Translations under genes and position numbers: made by a program
Part shown: in pieces, positions 29,443 to 38,333 of the stretch
Layout: each line of letters begins with the position of its first letter
How positions within the stretch are numbered: position 1 is the stretch's first letter
The notes under the pieces: model-generated
Told to the model about the DNA's origin: nothing
The model's input: only the letters and a program-made list of their open reading frames with translations
The model's database searches: none
DNA from: Propionimicrobium sp. PCR01-08-3
GTDB taxonomy: Bacteria; Actinomycetota; Actinomycetes; Propionibacteriales; Propionibacteriaceae
Reading direction: 5' to 3'
NCBI RefSeq assembly: GCF_030286045.1
Contig: NZ_CP127390.1
Location: 930,001-994,000 of the forward strand
DNA length: 64,000 nt

Positions 29443-30969
29443 TTGCCCATCTCACCTCTCGTCATAGCCATCATCGGGCTGGTAATTCTGGTGGTGTTGA
29501 TCGGCTTGCTGGTCGCGAGCCGATACAAGGTTGCCGGGCCCAACGAGGCCTTCATCGTCACCGGACGCAAAGGCAAAGAAGTCCGCAATCCCGAGACCGG
29601 GCAGATCTCGTCGGATCTGTCGGGGCAGAAGGTCGTCATGGGCGGTGGCGTATTCGTCATTCCGTTCATTCAGCGGCTGTTCATCATGGACCTGTCGAGC
29701 AGACGGATCATGGTGCAGATCCGCGGCGCGGTCTCCGGCCAAGGCATCAAACTGAACCTCGACGGTGTCGCGCTGGTGAAGGTCGGCGGAACCGAGGATT
29801 CCATCCGCGCCGGTGCACAGCGCTTCCTCACCCAGCAAGATGAGATCGAAAGCTTCACCCAAGAGACTCTTGCCGGGTCGTTGCGGTCGATCGTCGGTTC
29901 GCTCAGTGTCGAACAGATCATCCGTGATCGTGCCGCATTCGCGCAACGGGTGGCGGACGAATCCGAGTCGTCGCTGACCGGGCAGGGGCTGGTGCTCGAC
30001 ACCTTCCAGATTCAAGACATCACCGATGACGGCACCTACCTGTCAGATCTCGGACGCCCTGAGGCCGCCAAGGTACAACAGCACGCAGCGGTCGCCGAAG
30101 CCGAATCCCGGCAGGAAGCCGAGCAGGCCCGCATCAATGCGCAGCAGCTGATCGCGATCCGCGAGCGTGAGCTGTTGCTGAAGCAGGCCGAGATCAAGTC
30201 GGAAACCGATGCCGCCAATGCGCAGGCAGCCGCGTCCGGACCGCTGGCCCAGGCCGACCGCGACCAGGCAATCCTGAGCGAGCAAGAGAAGGTCGCCGTG
30301 AAGCAGGCGGCCTTGAAGGATCGCCAGCTCGACACCGAGATCCGCAAACCCGCGGACGCCGACCGGTACCGTGTCGAGACCGACGCGGAAGGCCGCCGCA
30401 ACGCTGCCATCTTCCAGGCGGAAGCAGACAAGGCTGCCGCGATCGCGCGGGCCGAGGCAGAAGCCGAGAAGGCACGGTTGACCGGTGTCGGCGAGAAGTC
30501 CCGCCGTAGTGCATTGGCCGAGGCCGAAGCCATCGAGGGCGCCAAGCGAGGCGAGGCCGAGAAGGCCCGTCGTGTCGCCGAAGCCGAAGCCGTCCGAGCC
30601 GAAGGAGACGCGCAGGCAGCCGCAATCCTCGCCACCGGCGAGGCCGAGGCCGAGGCGATGAACAAGAAGGCCGACGCCTACGGCAGGTACAACGAGGCCG
30701 CGGTCATCGAGATGCTGGTCTCGGTGCTGCCCGACATCGCCGAGAAGGTGGCAGCGCCGATGGCAGACATCGACAAGCTGACGGTCATCTCGACCGATGG
30801 TGCGGGCCAGATGCCCAAGCAGGTCACCAACGGCGTCACTCAGACCTTCCAGTTGCTGAAGGACGCGGCAGGCATCGACCTCGGCAAGCTGTCCAGCAAG
30901 TACCTCGGTGCTGACGACGAACAGCCCGAGAACAAGAGCACCGCCGGGGCTGCCCGCGGCGAGCTCTGA
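29443..30969 (+). CDS. Flotillin family protein (SPFH domain)
   Basis: Membrane-microdomain scaffold. The 508-residue protein has an N-terminal membrane segment (about 5-27, IAIIGLVILVVLIGLLVA), an SPFH/band-7 domain (about 30-200; GPNEAFIVTGRKG, GGGVFVIPFIQR), then a long alanine/glutamate-rich coiled coil (about 215-420, repeated EAEA and AEKAR blocks) and a C-terminal oligomerisation part. Such proteins form large membrane rings that influence fluidity and protein partitioning. The start is a TTG at 29443 with AAGGAG 6-11 nt upstream; no nearby ATG fits. Followed by a strong terminator. Confidence 0.92.
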   Translation: MPISPLVIAIIGLVILVVLIGLLVASRYKVAGPNEAFIVTGRKGKEVRNPETGQISSDLSGQKVVMGGGVFVIPFIQRLFIMDLSSRRIMVQIRGAVSGQGIKLNLDGVALVKVGGTEDSIRAGAQRFLTQQDEIESFTQETLAGSLRSIVGSLSVEQIIRDRAAFAQRVADESESSLTGQGLVLDTFQIQDITDDGTYLSDLGRPEAAKVQQHAAVAEAESRQEAEQARINAQQLIAIRERELLLKQAEIKSETDAANAQAAASGPLAQADRDQAILSEQEKVAVKQAALKDRQLDTEIRKPADADRYRVETDAEGRRNAAIFQAEADKAAAIARAEAEAEKARLTGVGEKSRRSALAEAEAIEGAKRGEAEKARRVAEAEAVRAEGDAQAAAILATGEAEAEAMNKKADAYGRYNEAAVIEMLVSVLPDIAEKVAAPMADIDKLTVISTDGAGQMPKQVTNGVTQTFQLLKDAAGIDLGKLSSKYLGADDEQPENKSTAGAARGEL

Positions 30970-31010
30970 CAACTCGATCCGGCGCTCACGGATCGTTCAA
31001 ACACCCGGAC

Positions 31011-31053
31011 GAGGGGTGCAGTTCCCGAGAGGGGACCGCACCCCTCACCTTTT
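31011..31053 (+). terminator. Terminator after the flotillin gene
   Basis: A two-part stem: 9 bp (GAGGGGTGC 31011-31019 with 31038-31046) plus an inner 6 bp with a GAGA tetraloop, followed by ACCTTTT. A strong intrinsic terminator 42 nt after the stop codon. Confidence 0.85.
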
Positions 31054-31147
31054 GCCGCCCGTGTCGAGATCTCTTGACCCGGGACAGGCATACGGTGGAC
31101 GACGGAATGGATACCGGAACGAACTCAGCTGAAGGGATCTGGTTGCA

Positions 31148-31684
31148 TTGCAGGCTGCACCGATGAAGGCGGGCATGTACTACTTCGCGCGGTGGATGAC
31201 ATCGAAAAGCACTCCCGTGGTGGTGACGGTTTCACCGGGGCATCTCACCATTGCCTCGTCAGACACGGTGATGTACGACGGTCCCAGCCAGCAGGTGCAG
31301 GTGAAACTGGGCAAGGCAACCGGTGCGCTGACGCTGACCACCCCTGCGGGCAAACTGCTCATCGCAGCCATGGGAGCAACCAACAGCCCTGCGTTCACCC
31401 CGGCCCAGATCCAAGAAATCGTCAACGCGCAACAAGTCGCCATCAAGGATCTGCAGGCCAGCCAGCTCGAACTTGGCCGCATCTTATGGATCGGCGGTAC
31501 CTATACCGATCAGACCGCTTTCGGGCCCGGGGACATCGCCGATGCGATAGCAGGGCCGAGTATCGGGTCGATTGCCGGCGATGCACGTGCGATGATGCAA
31601 GGCTTTTCCGAAGCCAAAGACCAGAAACAGGCCGGAGTCATCGTCCGGGATGCCATGGTTGCCGCGGGCGCGCAGTCTGCCTAG
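31148..31684 (+). CDS. Uncharacterised protein next to the membrane-platform genes
   Basis: A 178-residue protein that I do not recognise. The first part (about 10-75) is beta-rich (TPVVVTVSPGHLTIAS, then VQVKLGKATGALTLTT) and could be a small PH-like or similar sandwich. The second part is a helical, Gln/Ala-rich tail (IQEIVNAQQVAIKDLQ). No signal peptide, membrane helix or catalytic motif is visible. The start is uncertain: TTG 31148 with AAGGG 11 nt upstream, or ATG 31163 without one. It sits between the flotillin operon and the convergent SPFH/zinc-ribbon operon, which suggests but does not show a membrane-related job. Confidence 0.6.
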   Translation: MQAAPMKAGMYYFARWMTSKSTPVVVTVSPGHLTIASSDTVMYDGPSQQVQVKLGKATGALTLTTPAGKLLIAAMGATNSPAFTPAQIQEIVNAQQVAIKDLQASQLELGRILWIGGTYTDQTAFGPGDIADAIAGPSIGSIAGDARAMMQGFSEAKDQKQAGVIVRDAMVAAGAQSA

Positions 31685-31841
31685 CAAATTCCGCCTGCGG
31701 CGGGCGTAGCGTGCGGCGGCACGCCGTAGTGTGACCTGCGCCGCGGCGTCTGCGGCACTGGCTGCTATCGACGTCCGTCACGACGAGGGCGTTGCGTCCA
31801 GAAGCAGTGGCGGCACGATCGGTTACGAGACCGCGAGGTTT

Positions 31842-33236
31842 CTAACTCGTGGAGAAATACTCGTAGCCGAAGTAGATCAGCGCGATCAGGATCAGGGCTG
31901 CGATCACCGCGAGCGTAATCTTCACCGCGCTCCAGGGGCGGCGTCCCTGCACCTCACCGGTGACCCCGTTGATGCTGACCTGAAACGGTTTCTGCTGAAA
32001 GGTCACGGTCAGCATCCAAATCGGCAACAGCAGCTGATTGAACTGCACCGTGTGCCAGGTGATGTTGCGCGAGGTGATGCGCTGCTCGTTGCCACCGATG
32101 TCGGAGCGGATGGTGGAGTCGATGACCTGCTCCATGCGCGGCTGGGTGCGCTCGTAGAAGACCTGCTGCGCGTCCCAGTCATAGGTGCGACTCAGATGGC
32201 CCGCCACGAACTCCGGTGAATAGGGGTGGGTAAATTCCATCGGCCAGGGCTCGAGCTCGGTGATCTTTTTGTCGTCCAGTCCGTAGGTGGCATGCCCGGT
32301 GACGTCTTCGAATCTGTTGCTCACCACGCCGCTGGCCGGATACCAGTCGGTTCTGGTGCGGGTCTGAGTCTTGCCCTGCGAATCCCGGTAGGTCTCGATG
32401 CGGTGCATGCCACGCATGCCGGTGTACGAGGTGGTCGTCGCCGCGTCATAGCTGAAATAGGGCAGATAGATACTGGAGAAGCTGCCCAGTTGCCGGTACT
32501 TCTTGAAGGCGTTCGGCGCGAACCGGCGCGAGTTTATCCACTGCTCGATGCGGGTCTGCGCGTCCGGCCTGCTGATGCACAGCGGCAGGATGCCGTCGAT
32601 GGGCAACCGGGTCGGCGCCTGCTGGACGTCGTCTCGTTGAATCGCGGTGTTGCAGTACGGGCAACGCAAGGCGGTGAGGGTGCCGGTGAACACTGTGTGC
32701 CCGCCGCAGTTTTGGCAGACGACCTCCTTGTCACCCGAGACACTCGTCCGTGCGTCGGCCTGCAAGGTTTGCAGCTCGGCCATCGCCGGGCCGAGCTCCC
32801 TCTTGGCGATGCGGGCCGGAGCGGCGACCTGAGGGCTGATCGGGAAGCCACTGCCACAGTTGGGGCATTTCAGCCCCTGGGACTGCGGTTCGAATTCAAG
32901 CACCCCGCCGCAATTCGGGCAGGGATAGGTGCGGGTCTGTTCGGTGACCTGAAAGATCGCCGGGTCCCTGGGCTGCGGCGCGGACGAAGCCGCCGGCAGT
33001 GGCGAATTGTGCTCTGCGGCTGCGGATTGAGTTTGCCGAGTCGGCGGGCGGCCTTGCGTGGCCTGCTGCGGGCGCGCACCGGTACCGGATTGCGTGGGCA
33101 GCGGGGGAACCGATTCACTGGCCGGCGCACCGGGTGTGCTGTTCTCGTTCGGCAGCGCTCGGCTGCGTTGCTCAGGCGCGGGGCCACCGCCGGTGTCCTC
33201 CGCCGATGGCCCTGTCCACGATGAAGATGATGTCAT
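31842..33236 (-). CDS. Double zinc-ribbon, membrane-anchored protein (YdjG-like)
   Basis: A 464-residue protein. A Pro/Ser/Ala-rich disordered N-terminus (about 1-100) is followed by two zinc ribbons with CxxC pairs (CPNCGG and CPNCGS, about 105-130; CQNCGG and CPYCN, about 170-195). A folded region (about 200-430) comes next, then one C-terminal membrane helix (ITLAVIAALILIALIYFGYEYF). The gene is 6 bp downstream of an SPFH/virion-core gene on the same strand. That pair resembles B. subtilis ydjI-ydjG, whose products help recruit the envelope-stress protein PspA. No pspA gene lies nearby here. The start ATG (33236) is in a GA-rich context. Confidence 0.75.
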   Translation of the reverse strand: MTSSSSWTGPSAEDTGGGPAPEQRSRALPNENSTPGAPASESVPPLPTQSGTGARPQQATQGRPPTRQTQSAAAEHNSPLPAASSAPQPRDPAIFQVTEQTRTYPCPNCGGVLEFEPQSQGLKCPNCGSGFPISPQVAAPARIAKRELGPAMAELQTLQADARTSVSGDKEVVCQNCGGHTVFTGTLTALRCPYCNTAIQRDDVQQAPTRLPIDGILPLCISRPDAQTRIEQWINSRRFAPNAFKKYRQLGSFSSIYLPYFSYDAATTTSYTGMRGMHRIETYRDSQGKTQTRTRTDWYPASGVVSNRFEDVTGHATYGLDDKKITELEPWPMEFTHPYSPEFVAGHLSRTYDWDAQQVFYERTQPRMEQVIDSTIRSDIGGNEQRITSRNITWHTVQFNQLLLPIWMLTVTFQQKPFQVSINGVTGEVQGRRPWSAVKITLAVIAALILIALIYFGYEYFSTS

Positions 33237-33242
33237 GAATGC

Positions 33243-34436
33243 TCAGTCGTTCTGGGCACCGGACGCATGGTCCGTCGAATCGGACGGCACGGGCGGCGGA
33301 ACCGGGCTGCCGGCCTGGCCGGGCAGTGGCGGCGGGGCAGCGAAGAAGCTGACCAGGGCGGGCACCTGGCCGGCCGGCATCCACCCGGCGAGCCCTGCGC
33401 TCCACACCAGAGTGTGGGTGGTCAGCTGGCCGTTGGAGACCATCTCGCGGATCTGTCCCATGTTGTAGGGGCCGGCGGCCGAGCCGTTGATCTCGACATG
33501 GAAGGTCTGCGAATCCTGCAGCAGCGGGGGAGGAGTCTGCTGGGGCTGGCCCTGCTGATTCATCTGATTGGCCATCTGCTGTCCCAGCACCACGCCCATG
33601 CCGGCGCCCATCATGTCGCCCATTGCGCCGCCGCCCGGGTTGCCGGCCGCTGAGTTCATGGCGTCGATCTGGCGTACCCGTTGGTACTTGTCGAGATCGT
33701 CGAGCTGGCGGATGCGTCCGGATTCTTCGACGCCTTGGGCGACGCCGCGGGTCATGGCCTGGGTGATCTCGTCGGGCAGCGAGACGTTCATGGTGATCGA
33801 GTCGATCGCGAGGCCGAACTCGTCGTCCACCCGCAGGGCAACGGTGTCGCGCAGCTTGCCGGACAATTCGGTCTGCCGCGACTGCAGGTCGATGGCGCCC
33901 AGCTGGGTACCCAGGACGATCTCCGACAGGGCCTGGCTGATCTCGCGGCGGATCAGTTCGGTGACCTCATCGATATCCACCGACGAATCGGTGCCGATGA
34001 CGGTGCGCAGGAAGACCACGGGGTCTTGGACGCGCACTACGGCGAGGCCGTTGGCCCGCACCTGCACCATGCCGAAGTCGGGGTCGCGCAGGGTGATCGG
34101 GGTCGGGGTGCCCCAGCGCAGATCGGTGACCGGACGAGTGTTGACGAAGTACACCTCGGAGCGGAACGGGCTGTTGAATCCGTACTTCCAGCCCTGCAGG
34201 GTCGCCATGATCGGCAGGTTCTGGGTGTTCAAGGTGTAGGTGCCCGGGCCGAAGGTGTCGGCGAGCTGGCCCTGGTAGACGAAGACCGCGATCTGGCCTT
34301 CTCGGACGATCAGCTGGGCACCTTGCTTGATTTCGTTCTGGTAGCGGGGGAAGCGCCAGGCCAGCAGCGTGCGCGAATCCTCAAGCCACTCGATGATGTC
34401 GACGAATTCGCCACGGAGTTTGTCCATCAGGCCCAT
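33243..34436 (-). CDS. SPFH-domain protein with C-terminal GYF_2 (DUF4339) domain (YdjI-like)
   Basis: A 397-residue protein of the SPFH group sometimes labelled virion core protein. The N-terminal MGLMDKLRGEFVDIIEWL is typical. The SPFH core spans about 30-220 (PRYQNEIKQGAQLIVREGQ, then EVYFVNTRPVTDLRWGTP). A Gly/Met/Gln-rich linker follows (about 245-300), then a DUF4339 domain (about 310-365; GPYNMGQIREMVSNGQL) and a Pro-rich tail. It lacks a membrane helix and probably binds membranes through the SPFH edge or its zinc-ribbon partner. The start is ATG 34436 with AAAGGT upstream; the longer frame to 34514 has none. A TATCCT -10 (34506-34501) fits. Confidence 0.85.
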   Translation of the reverse strand: MGLMDKLRGEFVDIIEWLEDSRTLLAWRFPRYQNEIKQGAQLIVREGQIAVFVYQGQLADTFGPGTYTLNTQNLPIMATLQGWKYGFNSPFRSEVYFVNTRPVTDLRWGTPTPITLRDPDFGMVQVRANGLAVVRVQDPVVFLRTVIGTDSSVDIDEVTELIRREISQALSEIVLGTQLGAIDLQSRQTELSGKLRDTVALRVDDEFGLAIDSITMNVSLPDEITQAMTRGVAQGVEESGRIRQLDDLDKYQRVRQIDAMNSAAGNPGGGAMGDMMGAGMGVVLGQQMANQMNQQGQPQQTPPPLLQDSQTFHVEINGSAAGPYNMGQIREMVSNGQLTTHTLVWSAGLAGWMPAGQVPALVSFFAAPPPLPGQAGSPVPPPVPSDSTDHASGAQND

Positions 34437-34839
34437 GGAAGGCACCTTTCTTGTCGATGGCAGGTCCACACGAGCGCCACTCGGTGCGCTCCTGGTAACG
34501 AGGATAGAGACCAAAGGGTGCTGGACGGAATCGATGCGTCAGGATGGCAGAACAACCGGCGAGAAGATGCAGCCATCACGGGGCTGTGTACCACGGCGGT
34601 GACCCGTGTCCCAGAGCATGTCAAACCCATCATCAGGGCAAGCCACACCCCGAAAACCCAAGATCAAATACACACATTCTGACCATTAACCCGTCTGCGA
34701 GGCAGGCGGACAACGCCAGCAGCCACGCTTTCGGACGCGGCACGTGACGGCAGTTCTTTGCCGGATGGCTATTGGAGAACCATGATCACGCAGCAGTCCT
34801 CGGTGCGACCCGATGAAATCGGGGGTTAGCGTGGGAAGC
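34437..34839. other. Divergent intergenic region upstream of the SPFH and DUF3152 genes
   Basis: No gene supported. The minus-strand promoter of the SPFH gene is probably at 34501-34506 (TATCCT on the minus strand). A short hairpin (CCGTCTGC, GAG, GCAGGCGG) lies near 34689. The plus-strand TAGCGT (34827-34832) is the likely -10 of the DUF3152 gene. Confidence 0.4.
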
Positions 34840-35586
34840 ATGAGGTGGCGTCGCGTAGCGGGATCGATGGTGGCCGTACTCGTGCTGGCCGGTTGTGGTT
34901 CGGACGCCGGTGATCAGGCTGCTCAGGCTCAGGATCCAGGGTCGGTCGTCGCGTCCGGTGACGAAAGCGCCGGGCAGTCCGAGGACGGAGCCATTCCTGA
35001 GGCGTCGAGTGTGGATGCCGACGGATTGACGCACTCGGGAATACCGGCAAGCGGCGAATACACCACGAACACCATCGACATTGCACCATCAACCGACCAG
35101 CCCGACGTTCGCGACTATGCCGTGCAGGTGGAGACAAGCACCGGCCTGGATGCCGATGATGTTGCAGCCCAAATTCAGCAAATCCTGGATTCGGACGACG
35201 GCTGGGTGGGCTATCAAGGGGTTGCATTTCACCTGATCGACGACCCGGCCACCGCAGACCTGGTGATCACCCTCGGCTCACCCGAGAGCACGGACACCGG
35301 GTGCGGCGCCCTCGACACCGACGGAGCATGGAGCTGTCGGGTCGAGGATCATGTCTACGCGAACGTCGACCGCTGGTGGTACGCAACTCCCACCTGGGAA
35401 GGGTATCCGCTGGACGAATACCGGGCCTATCTGATCAACCACGAAGTGGGCCATTACCTCGGCTTCGACCATGTCAATTGCCCCACCGACGGATCACCCT
35501 CGCCGGTGATGCAACAACAGAGCATCTACCTGAATGGCTGCGTCCCGAATGCCTGGCCGAGCGTGACGGGCGAAAACGTGGGCTGA
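34840..35586 (+). CDS. DUF3152 lipoprotein, zinc-metalloprotease-like
   Basis: A 248-residue exported lipoprotein: basic start MRWRRVAGS, hydrophobic stretch and lipobox LAGC (Cys about residue 19), then an acidic low-complexity linker. The folded C-terminal domain (about 85-248) ends with HEVGHYLGFDHVNC, an HExGHxLGxxH metzincin-like zinc motif typical of DUF3152. It may be a cell-surface protease, but no substrate is known. ATG 34840 is chosen for the lipoprotein signal; TAGCGT (34827-34832) ends 7 nt upstream. Convergent with leuB. Confidence 0.85.
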   Translation: MRWRRVAGSMVAVLVLAGCGSDAGDQAAQAQDPGSVVASGDESAGQSEDGAIPEASSVDADGLTHSGIPASGEYTTNTIDIAPSTDQPDVRDYAVQVETSTGLDADDVAAQIQQILDSDDGWVGYQGVAFHLIDDPATADLVITLGSPESTDTGCGALDTDGAWSCRVEDHVYANVDRWWYATPTWEGYPLDEYRAYLINHEVGHYLGFDHVNCPTDGSPSPVMQQQSIYLNGCVPNAWPSVTGENVG

Positions 35587-35760
35587 GGTGCCTTGGGTTT
35601 GATCTCGCAGGCGACCTGACGCTTACGCCGGTGACATACCTGATAGCCGGCCATCTAGGGCCATTCGCCATCTGATCAGCTATCGTACCCGGGCAGCTAT
35701 TTCACCAGCCGGTACCGTTCGATGCACACCGGCGCAGGGCGAAATCCCGCGGATCTCGCA

Positions 35761-36828
35761 TCACTTCTGGACGCGAGCGGCGATCGCGTCCCCTACTTCG
35801 GAGGTGGAGCGCTTGGCGTCGCCCCGCTCGGCGATGTCGGCGCTCACCGCGTCCTCGATCTTCGCCGCGGCCTCATGGGCGCCCAGATGGTCGAGCAGCA
35901 GTGCCATCGACGAGATGGCGGCAGTCGGGTCGGCGATGCCCTGGCCGGCGATGTCGGGGGCCGAGCCGTGCACGGGCTCGAACATCGACGGGAAGGCGCG
36001 CGAGGTGTTGATGTTTGCGCTCGGAGCCAGTCCGATGCCGCCGGTGATCGCGGCGGCCTCGTCGGTCAAGATGTCGCCGAAGAGATTGTCGGTGACCAGC
36101 ACATCGAATCTGGACGGGTTGGTGACCAGATGGATGGTGGCCGCGTCCACATGCAGATAGTCGGTGGTGACCTCGGGGTACTCGCGGGCGACCTCGGCGA
36201 AGACCCGCTTCCATAGACCGCCGGCATTCACCAGCACGTTGTGCTTGTGCACCATCGTCAGACGCTTCCTGCGCCGCATCGCCAGATCGAAGGCATAACG
36301 CACCACCCGTTCGACACCGAACGCGGTATTGACGCTCACCTCGGTCGCGACCTCGCCCGAGGTGCCCTGACGCAAGGTGCCGCCGTTGCCCGCGTACAGG
36401 CCTTCGGTGCCTTCGCGAACCACCACGAAATCGGCGAGCCCCTGGCCGACCACTGCGTCCGAAAGCGGCGTGGTGACGCCCGGATACATCTTCGACGGAC
36501 GCAGATTCACGTCCTGGTCGAAGGCGAACCGGAGCTTGAGAAGCAGACCGCGCTCCAGCAGACCACTGGGGATCGTGGTGCTGCCGGGTGCCGCGCCCAC
36601 CGCGCCGAGAATGATGGCCTGTGCCTCGGCCAACTCGGCCAGGGTGTCGTCGTTCAGCACCTCGCCGGTCGCCAACCAGTGGTCGGCACCCAGATCGTAG
36701 TGACGGAACTCGAAGGTGTGCTCGCCGGCCGCGGCCTTCAACATCTTCAGTGCCTCCGCCACGACCTCGGGGCCGATACCGTCCCCGGGAATAACGGCGA
36801 TGGTCGGACGAAGCGTCTCAGCAGTCAT
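35761..36828 (-). CDS. leuB: 3-isopropylmalate dehydrogenase
   Basis: NAD-dependent oxidative decarboxylation of 3-isopropylmalate in leucine synthesis; with CimA it also acts on beta-methylmalate for isoleucine. The 355-residue protein has [11 protein letters not shown] (about 13-23), [26 protein letters not shown] and [16 protein letters not shown] with the metal-binding Asp residues, and [18 protein letters not shown] near the end. The start is ATG 36828; TAAAGT (36841-36836 on the minus strand) ends 7 nt upstream, so the mRNA may be leaderless. The longer frame beyond it is spurious. Divergent from ilvE. Confidence 0.96.
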   Translation of the reverse strand: MTAETLRPTIAVIPGDGIGPEVVAEALKMLKAAAGEHTFEFRHYDLGADHWLATGEVLNDDTLAELAEAQAIILGAVGAAPGSTTIPSGLLERGLLLKLRFAFDQDVNLRPSKMYPGVTTPLSDAVVGQGLADFVVVREGTEGLYAGNGGTLRQGTSGEVATEVSVNTAFGVERVVRYAFDLAMRRRKRLTMVHKHNVLVNAGGLWKRVFAEVAREYPEVTTDYLHVDAATIHLVTNPSRFDVLVTDNLFGDILTDEAAAITGGIGLAPSANINTSRAFPSMFEPVHGSAPDIAGQGIADPTAAISSMALLLDHLGAHEAAAKIEDAVSADIAERGDAKRSTSEVGDAIAARVQK

Positions 36829-36939
36829 GGCCCGAACTTTATCGGGTGACGCCCGGCCCGCCCGCGTGATCTCACCCGCACCCGGCCACGATGTGCCCCT
36901 GCCGGCCATCACCTCGCCATGGCCACTACTGTGGAACTC

Positions 36940-38022
36940 ATGGCGCTGTCTTTTGATCTTCCGGAGAACCCGAGCTTCTTGGGCGACGATGTGATTCAGG
37001 GTGTTTGGGCGAATCCCGGATTCGGCCAGTACTTCACCGACCACATGGCGTTGGCGAACTGGAGCGAGGAATCGGGCTGGCACAACGACCGGCTCACCGA
37101 ATACTCGCAGGTATCGATGGAGCCGGCGAGCGCCGTCTATCACTACGCGCAGGAGATCTTCGAAGGGCTGAAGGCATACCGGCATGCCGACGGCTCGGTG
37201 TGGTTGTTCCGCCCGGACGCCAACGCCAGGCGTTTCGAGAACTCGGCGCACCGACTGGCGCTTCCGGTGCTGCCGCCCGAAGACTTCGTGACCAGTGTGC
37301 GCCAGTTGACCGCTCTCGACTCCCGGTGGGTTCCGGGTGAGGAAGAGCAGAGCCTGTATCTGCGTCCGTTCATGATGGCCGCGGAGAACTTCCTCGGCGT
37401 GCGCCCCGCGCACTCGGTGCTGTACACGGTGATCGCCAGCCCGGTCGGCGCATACTTCGCGGGCGGCGTCGCCCCGGTCGACATCTGGATCTCCCGTGAC
37501 TTCAGCCGTGTCGCCACCGGCGGCACCGGTTCGGCCAAGTGCGGCGGCAACTACGCGGCGTCCTTACTGCCCCAAGAACTCGCCTACGACAAGGGCTGCA
37601 GCCAGGTGCTCTTCGTGGACGCGGCCGAGAAGCGCTGGATCGAAGAACTGGGTGGCATGAACTTCTTCATGATCACCAAGGACGACGAGCTGGTCACCCC
37701 CGAACTCAATGGCAACATCCTGCCCGGTGTGACCCGTGACTCGATCTTGACCGTCGCCCCCGATCTCGGACTGAAGCCGGTCGAGCGTCCGATCAGTGTG
37801 GACGAGGTCACCGGCGGCATCACCTCGGGTGAGATCCGCGAGCTGTTCGCCTGCGGTACCGCGGCGGTCATCACGCCCATCGGTTCGCTGAAGGACGAGG
37901 ACGGCGAATACCGGATCGACACCGACAAGGCCACCCACACCATCCCGCTGCGCAATCACCTGCTCGACATCCAATACGGGCGGGTTGCCGACAAGCACGG
38001 CTGGATGCAGCAGGTCTGCTGA
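36940..38022 (+). CDS. ilvE: Branched-chain amino acid aminotransferase
   Basis: PLP enzyme (fold type IV) that aminates the three branched-chain 2-oxo acids. It has 360 residues: [16 protein letters not shown], the [15 protein letters not shown] block (about 195-209), the PLP-lysine region around [21 protein letters not shown] and [14 protein letters not shown] 36940 is preferred over 36919: TACTGT (36927-36932) ends 7 nt before it and the earlier codons would lie in the promoter. Divergent from leuB, from which it is separated by 111 bp. Confidence 0.95.
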   Translation: MALSFDLPENPSFLGDDVIQGVWANPGFGQYFTDHMALANWSEESGWHNDRLTEYSQVSMEPASAVYHYAQEIFEGLKAYRHADGSVWLFRPDANARRFENSAHRLALPVLPPEDFVTSVRQLTALDSRWVPGEEEQSLYLRPFMMAAENFLGVRPAHSVLYTVIASPVGAYFAGGVAPVDIWISRDFSRVATGGTGSAKCGGNYAASLLPQELAYDKGCSQVLFVDAAEKRWIEELGGMNFFMITKDDELVTPELNGNILPGVTRDSILTVAPDLGLKPVERPISVDEVTGGITSGEIRELFACGTAAVITPIGSLKDEDGEYRIDTDKATHTIPLRNHLLDIQYGRVADKHGWMQQVC

Positions 38023-38073
38023 CGCCCGGCGTGGGTATCCACGCTGGCCGTGTTCTCTCCTCCCGCGTACAGA

Positions 38074-38123
38074 CGATTGAGGCGAGGAACGCGAGCTTGC
38101 TCGCGGTTCCGAGGCGATTGAAG
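38074..38123 (+). repeat. Hairpin-repeat element, copy 1 (ilvE-cimA intergenic)
   Basis: Conserved flanks CGATTGAGGCGAG and GAGGCGATTGAAG enclose a variable hairpin centred on AGCTTGCT. Two further copies follow tRNA-Glu. It occupies part of the 311-bp gap between ilvE and cimA. The rest of that gap holds no gene, and cimA has a normal ribosome binding site (GAGGGAGG) at its end. Confidence 0.8.
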
Positions 38124-38333
38124 TGTGTTGACGAGCGAAGCGAGAAGCACTCCCAGGCACGCGTACGTCGTCGGCCTCGCCCATCACGGCGGCCCGCCCG
38201 GTCCACCCAGACTGCCTGTGATGGCCCGCGGTGGGTGTCCAACCGACGAGACGGACTTGGGCACACCTCGCGCGACCGCAACCATGGATGACGGCGCGTC
38301 TGGAGGCGCGCTGTTTCGTCCGAGGGAGGCCAC

